A DNA stretch of 64,000 bases from the NCBI RefSeq assembly GCF_002939985.1, contig NZ_MDFM01000028.1, positions 1 through 64,000 on the forward strand, written 5' to 3'. The notes below the pieces were generated by a model. That model ran no database searches, was not told where the DNA came from, and saw nothing but the letters and a program-made list of their open reading frames with translations. The stretch comes from Xanthomonas hortorum pv. cynarae (lineage in GTDB: Bacteria; Pseudomonadota; Gammaproteobacteria; Xanthomonadales; Xanthomonadaceae). The position numbers and the translations under genes were made by a program. Position 1 is the stretch's first letter, and each line of letters opens with the position of its first letter. Positions 17,644-26,459 of the stretch are shown here, one piece after another.

Positions 17644-18516
17644 TTGATTTATCCGGATACGCCCAGCCTCGCCAGCACCGTTACCGACGCCTATTCGTTG
17701 GAGGTCAGCGCAACCGACATTCCCGGGCTGACCGCAGCGGCGCCGCGGATCATGCGTGGCTCGACCATTGCCATCCCTTACTTGCCGAGCCAGGACAACG
17801 ATGCACGACTGGCCGCCGCACAGAGCGTGCGCGCACTCGGCTTTGCGCCCATGCCGCACCTGTCCGCACGCCGCATCACCTCGCTGGAGGAGCTACACGC
17901 CTTCGTCAGGCGCGCCGTCGATGACGCCGGCGTTGAGCGCTGCCTGGTGATCGCAGGTGATGCGCCTTCTGCGATCGGGCCGTTTCCGGACAGCGTGTCG
18001 CTGATCACGACAGGCGTGTTTGAGCGCGCGGGCATCAAGACCATCGGCGTGGCGGGACATCCGGAAGGACATCCGGGCATGCCTGCAACCGATCAATGGG
18101 ATGTGCTGGAACGCAAGTGTCGCAGCATCGCCGAGCGCGGCATGGCGCCGCTGATCGTCACCCAATTCGCGTTCGATGCCGACATCGTGCTGACGTGGCT
18201 GGAAGCGCTGCGCGCGCGTGGCATTGCACATCCCGTGCGTGTGGGCGTTCCCGGTCCTGCCGGCGTCGCGGTGCTCGCGCGCTATGCCGCACGCTGCGGT
18301 GTGGGCGCATGCGCATCGATGCTGTCCAAGTACGGCATCTCGATCGGCAAACTGTTCGGTAGCGCGGGGCCGGATTGTTTTGTGGATCGCCTCGCCACCG
18401 GCCTCACTGAGGCGCATGGCGACGTCAGCCTGCACTTCTTTCCCTTCGGCGGCATTGCACAGTCTGTCGCGTGGGTAGAGCAGTATCGCTCCCGCACCGC
18501 CGCCCACATCTTGTAG
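17644..18516 (+). CDS. Methylenetetrahydrofolate reductase-like (MetF-fold) protein
   Basis: About 290 residues from a TTG (17644); the true start is uncertain because no ATG lies nearby. MetF-like TIM barrel features are AIPYLPSQDNDARLAAAQSVRALGF, PMPHLSARRI, ERCLVIAGDAPS, IGVAGHPEGHP, IVTQFAFDADIVLTWLEALRARGI and RVGVPGPAGVAVLARYA. Canonical MetF makes 5-methyl-THF with NADH and FAD; shorter divergent members act in one-carbon or demethylation pathways. The place next to a folate-independent methionine synthase module is suggestive, but the reaction is not known. The substitutions and missing motifs of true MetF mean it is probably not the housekeeping enzyme. Confidence 0.75.
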   Translation: MIYPDTPSLASTVTDAYSLEVSATDIPGLTAAAPRIMRGSTIAIPYLPSQDNDARLAAAQSVRALGFAPMPHLSARRITSLEELHAFVRRAVDDAGVERCLVIAGDAPSAIGPFPDSVSLITTGVFERAGIKTIGVAGHPEGHPGMPATDQWDVLERKCRSIAERGMAPLIVTQFAFDADIVLTWLEALRARGIAHPVRVGVPGPAGVAVLARYAARCGVGACASMLSKYGISIGKLFGSAGPDCFVDRLATGLTEAHGDVSLHFFPFGGIAQSVAWVEQYRSRTAAHIL

Positions 18517-18852
18517 ACCTCGGCATCGCGAAGATCGCAATAGATTTCGCACGGTAGTCTGCAGTCCGTGCGGACTAAGACCCGCAGAGTTCGGCGGTCA
18601 ACAGCGACCGCAGACTTACAGTTTTAGTTGGTACGGAAGTGTGGATCGTCCACATGTCCACGACCTGGATCACAGTCCGTACTATTCATTTCTGTTTATT
18701 TATTGGCTTCGCGTGAGGTGCTGCAGCGCACAGCAGACCTGTCACGAGCGCGCGGTATAACCATCGGCGAATCGCGGCGAGGGGGCGCTGCATCCGGTGT
18801 CGTTGCCATGCGCAACGGCATTGCTTCGCAACGTTCAAGGAGAGATGTCGCC
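18517..18852 (+). other. Upstream region of the secreted esterase-like gene
   Basis: 336 bp without a supported gene; the downstream frame is open here but lacks a signal peptide until ATG 18853. A single TTCGC (about 18546) has no partner at PIP spacing. AAGGAG at 18838-18843 serves the gene that follows. Confidence 0.5.
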
Positions 18853-20811
18853 ATGCCGAAGCCGTCGCTATTGTCGTTACTGTGCAGCCTGTCGCTCGTG
18901 TCCCTGCCGCTTGCGGCGGCCGAGTTGCAGCCTAAACAACTGGCTGGCCCACCGGAGGAGTTCGCGCAGATGCGCGTACCCGATCCGGCCGAGTCGGCGA
19001 TTCTGTCCAAGAGCGCGTTACTACCGGTGGAGTTGGCGCCGGCTGGTAAATCGGCGCGTTGGCAAGGCAGGTTGCCGGTGGAAAACGGCCACCTGCGTTT
19101 CATGGTGTTGGCCGGCGATCAGCTGTGGGATGCGGCAGTGACTGCACCACGCGTTGCCGGCGCGCGTGCCGCTGCCGTTGCACCGCAACTGCAGGCACAA
19201 CGCACATTGCTGGGCAGCGCAGAGAGTGGCACCAGCGGCATGCGTTACGCAGTGGAATCGGCACAGAACGGTGCATGGTCGCTGACCCTGCAATCGGCAT
19301 CGCCGGTGGCGCAACGCGGCTATGTGTTGATGGAAGGCGATGCACGCACGCAGTTGGCTTCGTATGCGCGCAATCGTCGCCAGCAGGTGGGTCAATCGCT
19401 GACGCTCAACGCGCTGCTCAGCGGCAACGATGCACACGGCGCGACCTTGCTTGCCGCGCAGGCTGGGCAGATCGAGACAGCCAGCCTGCGTGTGATCGAT
19501 CCGCAAGGCGGCATCCGCACGCTGCCGATGGCCGATGACGGGCAACACGACGATGGCGCAGCCGGCGATGGCGTGTATGGCGGTACGTTCCAACCGACAG
19601 CCGAAGGCACCTGGATCGCGCAGGTGATCCTGCACGGTCACGACCAGGCCGGGCAGCCGTTCGTGCGCACCAGCGAGCATGTGTTGCCGGTGCTGGACAC
19701 CTCGTTGCGTCTGCTCGGCAATGCACTGAGCGCACGTGCTGCCGATGGCACGCGGCTCAGCATTGCGTTGCCCATCGCCGCGCGCGGCAAGGCGCCGTCG
19801 CACTACCGTGTGTTCGGCCAGGTGTGGGGCACCGATGCCAAAGGCAAGGAGGTGCCGGTAGCATGGATCGGCGGCATGCTGACGCCGCAACAAGGCCAGT
19901 TGCCGCTGAGCCTGGACGAACGCTGGATTGCGCGTGCCGGTGCACGTGCGCCGTTTAGCGTGCGTGGGCTGCGTATCGAAGATCCGGACCATTACATCCC
20001 GCTGGTGCAGGCCGACATGCTGCCGTTGCAGCTTCCCGCGTTGCGGCGTGCCAGCATCGCGCGGTCTGCCGGTGCGATCGACGAAAGCATGCGTATGGGG
20101 CCGCGCCCGACTGCGTTGGCCAGTGCCAATGCGATGGCGCAGCCGCAAGCAGTCACTTCGCAATTGGTACTGGTGCACGGCTATTGCTCCAACGGCGTGT
20201 GGCCGCAGGCGCAATTCACCAGTGCCTCGTCGTTTATCGATGCCAAACAGAACCGCAGCAACGACCAGTTCGCGCAGCGGTTGGCGCAGTTCGCCAGCCA
20301 GTGGTCCTCGTTCGCCACCGTGGCGCACAGCCAGGGCGGCATGGCCGCACTGCATCTGTATACCTACTACTGGAGCGGGCTGGATAACGCGAGCGGCGGG
20401 CGGGTGATGCAGTCGGTGGGCACGCCGTATCAGGGCACCAATCTGTCGGGCATTCTGGCGGCGGTGGGTTCGTGGTTCGGTGTTGGTTGCGGCACCAACA
20501 CCGACATGACCTACGACGGCGCGAAGGCGTGGCTGGCCGGCATTCCGGCCGATGCGCGGGCCAAGGTCAACTACTACACGACCTCGTTCGCCAAGACCAA
20601 CTGGTACACCAACGACTACTGCAACGCAGCCTCGGACCTGGTGTTGAACGACCCGGAAGACGGCACCGTGGAGCAGGTTAATGCGCAGCTGCCGGGAGGG
20701 GTGAATCGCGGCCACACCACCGGGCAATGCCACACCACCGGCATGCGCGATCCGGCGCAGTATCTGGATGCCAGCCGCAATGCGGTGATGAACGCCAACG
20801 CTGCAAGATGA
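18853..20811 (+). CDS. Exported alpha/beta-hydrolase, conditioned-medium-factor type
   Basis: 652 residues from ATG 18853, chosen because a signal peptide (MPKPSLLSLLCSLSLVSLPLAAAE) starts there and AAGGAG lies 9 nt upstream. The N-terminal ~430 residues form a beta-rich region including a choice-of-anchor-X-like segment (DDGAAGDGVYGGTFQPTAEG). The C-terminal hydrolase domain begins with VLVHGYCSNGVWP, has the nucleophile elbow VAHSQGGMAAL and a lid region with several Cys. Xanthomonas homologues are annotated as conditioned medium factor or lipase-like. Secreted or periplasmic; substrate unknown. Followed by a strong terminator. Confidence 0.78.
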   Translation: MPKPSLLSLLCSLSLVSLPLAAAELQPKQLAGPPEEFAQMRVPDPAESAILSKSALLPVELAPAGKSARWQGRLPVENGHLRFMVLAGDQLWDAAVTAPRVAGARAAAVAPQLQAQRTLLGSAESGTSGMRYAVESAQNGAWSLTLQSASPVAQRGYVLMEGDARTQLASYARNRRQQVGQSLTLNALLSGNDAHGATLLAAQAGQIETASLRVIDPQGGIRTLPMADDGQHDDGAAGDGVYGGTFQPTAEGTWIAQVILHGHDQAGQPFVRTSEHVLPVLDTSLRLLGNALSARAADGTRLSIALPIAARGKAPSHYRVFGQVWGTDAKGKEVPVAWIGGMLTPQQGQLPLSLDERWIARAGARAPFSVRGLRIEDPDHYIPLVQADMLPLQLPALRRASIARSAGAIDESMRMGPRPTALASANAMAQPQAVTSQLVLVHGYCSNGVWPQAQFTSASSFIDAKQNRSNDQFAQRLAQFASQWSSFATVAHSQGGMAALHLYTYYWSGLDNASGGRVMQSVGTPYQGTNLSGILAAVGSWFGVGCGTNTDMTYDGAKAWLAGIPADARAKVNYYTTSFAKTNWYTNDYCNAASDLVLNDPEDGTVEQVNAQLPGGVNRGHTTGQCHTTGMRDPAQYLDASRNAVMNANAAR

Positions 20812-20833
20812 CTGCGAGCTGAGGTGTGCTGCG

Positions 20834-20866
20834 ACGGCCGGCGCCTGCGCGCCGGCCGTCTTCTTT
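20834..20866 (+). terminator. Intrinsic terminator of the hydrolase gene
   Basis: ACGGCCGGCGC (20834-20844), 4-nt loop, GCGCCGGCCGT (20849-20859), then CTTCTTT: a perfect 11-bp GC stem with a pyrimidine tail 22 nt after the stop codon. Confidence 0.85.
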
Positions 20867-21135
20867 CACGACCTGCAACAGGCTACAGCCGGTTTTCCTC
20901 CAGCATGAGACGCAACGGGTATGTTCCAAGAGCGGCTACCAAGACGTAGCGAGCGGGTCGTCAGGTGGGCGCGGACTGCGCGCTCAGAACCGCAGTGTAC
21001 GAATGGTACATGCCGATTCCGAGCATCGGCCGCGCCCGCCCGACGGCTGCACAGGAGTTTTGTCAGCTTTTCCAAGACGCATAGTCTCCTCGCGGCCCTG
21101 TGCCAGATCGATTTTGCGCCCGTGTCTGATCGCAG

Positions 21136-23211
21136 TTACCAGCTCAATCCAAATCCTCGCGGATAAGCCACCATCCCTGTATTTGCCTCCACGTCATAGT
21201 TTTTCCAGAGATTGACCGGCAATTTGCCGCGCGGCGTCAGTTTGCCAGTGAGTACTTCCGCCAGCGACAACATGGAGGGACCGAGCCAAACACCGTTATT
21301 ATATCCGTAATAGGAATAGGCGGCGACAGCCGCATCCGTATACCCGGAATAATTGACGATGTCGTATGGCGCGCGCAACGACAGATGGACGCGCTTCTTC
21401 CCCAAGCCCGCAGCATAACTGAGCCAGTCCAGATACCTGCTGTCGTTTTGCACCACAGTCGCTTGTGCTGCAGGAACAATATCCTGTTCGACTGCCGTAA
21501 AACTCGTCGGCAGGGTTCCAAGCAGGAAAATATCGCACCTGGCAATATTTTCTCTTATCTGCGCGTCAGTGAGCGTTGCCTCATCTGCGGCAACCACACT
21601 GCGGTACCCTTCCTGCCCCATCGCCACTGCAATGCCAGTAGCCTGCTGAGCTTGAGGCGTCAGAACGAAATAGCGTAACGATTTGTCTTTCAACGGCAAC
21701 AAGGACTGGCGATTGATCACCACGGTTATAGACCGATCCGCAATCGCTTTCTGGACTTCTCCTGCCAACAAGGAGGGCGCTTCGGAAGAATTTCGCTCAC
21801 TCCTCGCCAGCAGGTTGTGCCGCGCCTTGAGTTCCAAGATTCGTTCGACCGAAGCATCTATATCATCCTCCCTGATGCGCCCTTCCCTGACCGCTTCGAC
21901 AATCAGACCGACAAGTCGAGGCAGAAGCTCGGCCTGAGCGGGTGAAGAAATGCTGATCGGCATCAGCGCAATGTCCACTCCTGCGGAAAATAACTTCTCG
22001 ACAGAATCCTCCTCGTCGAAGTTGTCGGTGATCGCGCCCATATCCAGCGCATCGGAAATGGTCACGCCGGCATAGCCCAGTTCGTCGCGCAGGATATGCG
22101 TCTGTATCTGACGTGACATGGTGGCGGGAACTATAATCCTTTGTCCGTTACGATTGGTGACCAGGGTTTCATCCAGCGCCGGGTACTGGATATGCGCCGT
22201 CATGACCATGTCTGGAGCGGCGTGTGCGGAGATAGCCTGTTGATAGGGCGCGATATCGATTGCGAAGGCTTGGTCCCGTGAGAGATCCACGCGGGGAAGG
22301 CCAGTGTGCGAGTCGGTTGAAGTGCTGCCGTGGCCCGGAAAGTGCTTGTAGGTCGTGACCAGCCCTTGCCGTTCCATTCCGGCTGCAATTTTTCCGGCCA
22401 AGCGAGAGACGACATCTGCGTTGTCGCTGAATGCGCGAACATTGATGACCGGATTGAAGGGGTTTGCATTGACATCGGCCACCGGTGCGAAATTGGTATT
22501 TATCTTCAAGGCGAGCAGGTCCTGCGCCAATAACCTGCCCTGTTCAAAGGCAAGCTGCTCGCTTGAGCCTCCCTCAATGGCTGCTGCAAGCGCCATATTG
22601 CCTGGAAAGGAGGCATACTCGTTACGGGGAAGTCGAAAGACATTACCTCCCTCATTGTCCGTCGCAATCAGCAGATGCACCCCTGCGCTGCTTTCCATTC
22701 CAGCATACCAAGACGTAAGTTTCTCGATCTGGGAGCGCTCCTTGATGTTATTCGAGAAAAGAATGACGCCGCCAACGTGATTGCTCTTGATTATTCGGCC
22801 GATTACCTCATCGGGAGCCGTCATATCCCGCTTTTCATTACCGGCTGGATCCCAGTAGCGAAAATCAAGCATTATTTTTTGCCCAATTTTCTCCTCGAGC
22901 GTCATTGCCCTTATTTTTTCTCTTATGCTTGCGGCAGCCCTCTGCCTGCCACCCATGTTGGACATGCTCCCGCTGGGGCCTGCGGCACTCTTGGCGCTGA
23001 CCGAATGAACATACCTCGCGCCATTTTCAGCGCCCTGCTCGACGAACGAGGCCGTCCTGAGAGCCGATCTGGATGTTGCGGCCCCGCCATCGGCGCGGTT
23101 CACGACAGTTGTCTCTGCGGACACGCCCGGCCCACTGAGCAGACAGGACGTCACCAGAAAAACAACCACGGTCACTCTGGGGCGGGGTCGAGCTTCTTTC
23201 GGAAATTTCAT
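21136..23211 (-). CDS. Exported GH3 beta-N-acetylhexosaminidase-like hydrolase
   Basis: 691 residues from ATG 23211, where AGGTG and a signal sequence (TVVVFLVTSCLLSGPGVSA) support the start; VTSC could be a weak lipobox. The NagZ-type GH3 barrel spans about 80-420: KIGQKIMLDFRY, LLIATDNEGG, NTNFAPVADVN, KHFPGHGSTSTDSH (the catalytic His/Asp loop) and the nucleophile Asp in SDALDMGAI. A C-terminal (alpha/beta)6 sandwich-like domain of ~270 residues follows, longer than cytoplasmic NagZ. It likely cleaves N-acetylglucosaminides from peptidoglycan or chitin in the periplasm or outside. Single gene; no sugar transporter beside it. Confidence 0.87.
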   Translation of the reverse strand: MKFPKEARPRPRVTVVVFLVTSCLLSGPGVSAETTVVNRADGGAATSRSALRTASFVEQGAENGARYVHSVSAKSAAGPSGSMSNMGGRQRAAASIREKIRAMTLEEKIGQKIMLDFRYWDPAGNEKRDMTAPDEVIGRIIKSNHVGGVILFSNNIKERSQIEKLTSWYAGMESSAGVHLLIATDNEGGNVFRLPRNEYASFPGNMALAAAIEGGSSEQLAFEQGRLLAQDLLALKINTNFAPVADVNANPFNPVINVRAFSDNADVVSRLAGKIAAGMERQGLVTTYKHFPGHGSTSTDSHTGLPRVDLSRDQAFAIDIAPYQQAISAHAAPDMVMTAHIQYPALDETLVTNRNGQRIIVPATMSRQIQTHILRDELGYAGVTISDALDMGAITDNFDEEDSVEKLFSAGVDIALMPISISSPAQAELLPRLVGLIVEAVREGRIREDDIDASVERILELKARHNLLARSERNSSEAPSLLAGEVQKAIADRSITVVINRQSLLPLKDKSLRYFVLTPQAQQATGIAVAMGQEGYRSVVAADEATLTDAQIRENIARCDIFLLGTLPTSFTAVEQDIVPAAQATVVQNDSRYLDWLSYAAGLGKKRVHLSLRAPYDIVNYSGYTDAAVAAYSYYGYNNGVWLGPSMLSLAEVLTGKLTPRGKLPVNLWKNYDVEANTGMVAYPRGFGLSW

Positions 23212-23972
23212 TGTGCACCTGCCATGATTGCATTGATGTATTCCCGATGCGCGCGGATGCGATATGCAAGGGCAAGCCACCTAGCATGATTCGGCAAGTC
23301 ACTACACTGCGCAACGGACGGAGTTCTTAAAGAATTCGCAGCAGACCGCGGCAGGTATCGCCAATGTTTATTCCGGCTATGCCTTGTACGAAAGCGCGAG
23401 CTGCCGGCCAATGTGTCGCACCTTCCATGGCTCTCGCCTTCTCTTGGCGAAAATGCATTACCAATAACGAACGCTTCCGAAACTTCGTTGATTTCTCCCG
23501 ACTGGTTCCATTTATTATTCGAATTAATCGATCTTATAGGCTGCTGAATACCAGTTCGAACCGTCTGTCCCGACACCAGGGCACTGCTTGCAGATGAGCG
23601 ATGCGCCGCCTGAAAGCAATGGATACTCAGAGTTTCCTGCAGAAGCTCCAACAATCAGGACGGCTCAAGAACGAGCCGTGATCCTCCCAGAGCTCTTCAG
23701 CGACCCGCTCGACTGGTCCTTGCCCGCCAGGTTGCAGATCAACCGGCTACGCACACATGGCAGTTCTGTCAGCCGCTCTTAGCCGTCGGACGATGTGTGC
23801 CCCGGCCTGGTGCGACCTTGAAGCCATCGGGATGGCGTGATGGGCGTCAATGCCGCCCGGTTCCAGGCTGGATTGTCGCGCTCCGACACCACACTCGACA
23901 CCGCTGGGGGGAGTTGCCGCGCACGGACGCCTGGCGCAGGCTGGGTCAACGCGATGCACGGCTCGGCCCGCC
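23212..23972. other. Intergenic region, no supported gene
   Basis: 760 bp between the GH3 gene and purU, both on the minus strand. Short open frames on both strands lack ribosome-binding sites and domain signatures. The part near 23460-23560 is AT-richer than its surroundings and could contain the GH3 promoter. Nothing else recognised. Confidence 0.5.
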
Positions 23973-24824
23973 TCACCGAAACACCACCGTGCGATGGCCA
24001 TTGAGCACCACGCGATGTTCGACATGGCGGCGCACCGCACGCGCAAGCACCAGCGATTCGGTATCGCTGCCCAGCCGCACCAGATCGCGCGGCGGCATCG
24101 CGTGGTCCACGCGGGCGACGTCCTGTTCGATGATCGGGCCTTCGTCCAGGTCTTCGGTGACGTAATGCGCGGTGGCGCCGATGATCTTGACCCCGCGCGC
24201 GTGCGCCTGATGATACGGCTGCGCACCCTTGAAGCTGGGCAGAAAACTGTGATGAATATTGATCGCGCGCCCGGCCAATGCGCGGCATAGTTCCGGCGAA
24301 AGAATCTGCATGTAGCGCGCCAGCACCACCAGATCGATCTGCAAGGTCTCGACCAGTGCGAGCAGCTGCGCTTCCTGTGCAGCGCGCGTGTCTGCACTCA
24401 CCGGCAGATGGTGGAAGGCGATGCCGTAGGAGGCCGCCAGCGGCGCGAAGTCGGCGTGGTTGGAGACCACCGCGGCGATGTCCACCGGCAGTTGCCGGCT
24501 ATGCATGCGGAACAGCAGATCGTTGAGGCAATGCCCCTGCTTGCTCACCAGCACCAGCAAGCGCGCACGACGGCGCGCGTCGTGCAATTGCCACTGCATC
24601 TGGAATTCGTCGGCCAGCAGCGCAAAGCGCCGCTCCAGACCGGCGATCTCGGTGGCCTGCGGCTTGTTGAAGTGCACGCGCAGAAAGAAGCGGCCGCTTT
24701 CGTCGTCGCCGAACTGCTGCGCGTCGAGAATATTGCAGGCCAGATCGAACAACAGCCCGGTCACGCGATAGACGATGCCGGTACGGTCGGGACAGGACAG
24801 GGTGAGGATGTAGTCGGAGCGCAT
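23973..24824 (-). CDS. purU: Formyltetrahydrofolate deformylase PurU
   Basis: 283 residues from ATG 24824. N-terminal ACT domain (YILTLSCPDRTGIVYRVTGLL) and C-terminal formyltransferase-fold domain with NIHHSFLPSFKGAQPYHQAHARGVKIIGATAHYV..EDLDEGPIIEQ (pieces around residues 200-245), the His/Asp catalytic residues of PurU. It hydrolyses 10-formyl-THF to formate and THF, feeding PurT-dependent purine synthesis and balancing one-carbon pools. Ends at 23973; standard length. The orphan XVIPCD gene lies 68 bp upstream on the same strand. Confidence 0.95.
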   Translation of the reverse strand: MRSDYILTLSCPDRTGIVYRVTGLLFDLACNILDAQQFGDDESGRFFLRVHFNKPQATEIAGLERRFALLADEFQMQWQLHDARRRARLLVLVSKQGHCLNDLLFRMHSRQLPVDIAAVVSNHADFAPLAASYGIAFHHLPVSADTRAAQEAQLLALVETLQIDLVVLARYMQILSPELCRALAGRAINIHHSFLPSFKGAQPYHQAHARGVKIIGATAHYVTEDLDEGPIIEQDVARVDHAMPPRDLVRLGSDTESLVLARAVRRHVEHRVVLNGHRTVVFR

Positions 24825-24892
24825 CTGCACAATGATAGCCAATGCGCGCAGCTGCGGGCGCGGTGCTTGCGCCCGTAACTTTTCCATCCGAC

Positions 24893-25285
24893 TCAGCGCG
24901 GCGGCAGGCGCAGCATCAGCCGCCGATTGATCTCGTCCAGTTGCGCCATCGATGCCTCCACCGAGGTTTCCATCGCTTCGTGCGTGGTGATGTGCGCGCG
25001 CAGATGCGCGGGGTCGGAGAGCTCGCCACGCACCAGGAACACGTTCTCGCCCACTTCGCCCACATGCCGGCTGAGCACCACGTAGTCCACCTGATCGAAG
25101 CCGTGCTGTTTGGCCAGCGGCAACAGGCGCGCGGCCATGCGCACGCTGGCCTGGTCGGTGGGTTTGTTCAACTCGGCATCGAGCACCGCCACCGCTTCGC
25201 GGATCTGCGCGAACAGATAATGGTCCGGATGCTCGGGATGGTCCGGGCCTACCGGGCCCTGGTCGACGACCAGTGCGGCGGTCAT
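24893..25285 (-). CDS. Orphan XVIPCD-like module (type IV secretion tag domain)
   Basis: 130 residues consisting of little more than an XVIPCD-type domain, the C-terminal tag that directs Xanthomonas toxins to the VirB/VirD4 type IV machine. It reads HPEHPDHYLFAQIREAVAVLD at the start, then HGFDQVDYVVLSRH, NVFLVRGELSDPAHLRAHI and a Gln/Glu-rich end. A toxin domain in front is missing. Alternatives: remnant of a longer effector, or a stand-alone domain with an adaptor function. ATG 25285 overlaps the stop of a 25-codon open frame (ATGA). No immunity-type gene is adjacent. Confidence 0.7.
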   Translation of the reverse strand: MTAALVVDQGPVGPDHPEHPDHYLFAQIREAVAVLDAELNKPTDQASVRMAARLLPLAKQHGFDQVDYVVLSRHVGEVGENVFLVRGELSDPAHLRAHITTHEAMETSVEASMAQLDEINRRLMLRLPPR

Positions 25286-25359
25286 CGTGCAGCACCGGCG
25301 CAGGCAAGTGCGCGCGGCGTGCGCTCGGTCGAACCGAGCGTGATATGCAGGTGTCGCAT
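25282..25359 (-). CDS. 25-codon open frame coupled to the orphan XVIPCD gene
   Basis: From ATG 25359 (GGGAGG five bases upstream on this strand) the frame reads MRHLHITLGSTERTPRALAC plus five residues, and stops with TGA overlapping the next ATG (ATGA). The strong Shine-Dalgarno sequence and the overlap suggest real translation, as a leader peptide or as the displaced N-terminus of the XVIPCD gene after a frameshift. No domain recognised. Confidence 0.45.
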   Translation of the reverse strand: MRHLHITLGSTERTPRALACAGAAR

Positions 25360-25498
25360 CGCATCCTCCCTGGAGCGGCGGCTATAACGAGCCGGCATTT
25401 TAGAAGGTCTGCTGCATGTTGGGGTGAGCAAGATGCATCGCGCATCGCCTTCAAGCGAAGCGCGATGCGCGCAACCCACTTGCGCCCCTGCGCTGCGA

Positions 25499-26377
25499 TC
25501 AGGCCACCTGCCCTGCCCGGCGCGCCGAGACCTCTGCCAGTACCGCCCAATCGGCGTTGCCGTCGCCATGGGCGATCGCCTCGTCCAGGCCGACGCGCAG
25601 CAACTCGCCCAGCGGCATCGGCACCTGCTTGTCGGCGCCGGCCTGGATCGCCAGATCCACATCCTTGCGGCCCAGCGTGGCGGTGAAGCCGGCCGGCAAA
25701 TACTCGCGCTGCATGATCAAGCGGCCGTAGCCCTGATACGCGGGCGCGGCGAACAAGGTGCTGGTGAGCATGCCCAGGAACTGGGTGGCCTCCACGCCGT
25801 GGCCGCGTGCCAGCGCGCTGGCCTCGGCCATGGCGCCGATCGCACTGGCCAGGCAGAAGTTGGCCGCCAGCTTGACCGCATTGGCCTGCTCGGGGCTGCG
25901 GCCGATCTCCCAGGTGCGCTGGCCGAGCACATCGAACATCGGCTGCACGCGCGCCAACGCCGCCTCGTCGCCGGCCGCCAGGATGTTGAGCTTGCCGGCC
26001 TCGGCCACATCGACGCGGCCGAGCACCGGTGCGGCCACGTAGGCCACACCGCGTTCGGCGTGCAGGGCGGTCAACTCGTGCGCCAACGCCACCGAGATGG
26101 TGGCCATGTTGACGTGCACGCTGCCGGCCGGCAGCGCGTCCAGCACACCGCGTTCCAGCAGGGTTTCACGCACCGCGTTGTCGTCGGCCAGCATCGAGAA
26201 CAACAGCGGGCCGTGTGCAGCGTCGCGTGGTGCGTCCACCACCGTTGCACCGGCCTGCCGCAGCGACTGCGCGCGCTCGGGCGAGCGATTCCACACACTC
26301 AGCTCGAACCCGCCGCGCAGCAGGTTGTGTGCCATCGGCAGGCCCATCGTGCCCAAGCCCAGAAATCCTATCGGCAT
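25499..26377 (-). CDS. Beta-hydroxyacid dehydrogenase (HIBADH family)
   Basis: 292 residues. NAD(P)-binding GFLGLGTMGLPMAHNLL at the N-terminus, substrate motif FVAAPVLGR-type (YVAAPVLGRVDVAEAGKL), catalytic Lys in NAVKLAANF and a C-terminal helical domain with LGRKDVDLA. The family includes 3-hydroxyisobutyrate dehydrogenase, tartronate semialdehyde reductase and GLYR-type glyoxylate/succinic semialdehyde reductases; the DVDLA motif and length fit the last group best. Substrate not certain. Cytoplasmic. Next gene on this strand lies 80 bp upstream. Confidence 0.85.
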   Translation of the reverse strand: MPIGFLGLGTMGLPMAHNLLRGGFELSVWNRSPERAQSLRQAGATVVDAPRDAAHGPLLFSMLADDNAVRETLLERGVLDALPAGSVHVNMATISVALAHELTALHAERGVAYVAAPVLGRVDVAEAGKLNILAAGDEAALARVQPMFDVLGQRTWEIGRSPEQANAVKLAANFCLASAIGAMAEASALARGHGVEATQFLGMLTSTLFAAPAYQGYGRLIMQREYLPAGFTATLGRKDVDLAIQAGADKQVPMPLGELLRVGLDEAIAHGDGNADWAVLAEVSARRAGQVA

Positions 26378-26459
26378 CTGTTTTCCTTATGCGATCTTGC
26401 GTCAAGAGCGGCGATCCAGACACCGGCCCGCTCTGCTTGTTTACCACCCCCAGCGTCAA

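Noticed and set aside
18541-18575. TTCGC near 18546 as a PIP box
   Set aside because: No TTCGB at 15-nt spacing and no effector gene downstream.
19021-20733. Long minus-strand frame opposite the exported hydrolase
   Set aside because: Same codon-bias artefact; composition is His/Arg/Gln-rich without motifs.
23588-23782. Short plus-strand frame between the GH3 gene and purU
   Set aside because: No ribosome-binding site, no domain, no supporting context.
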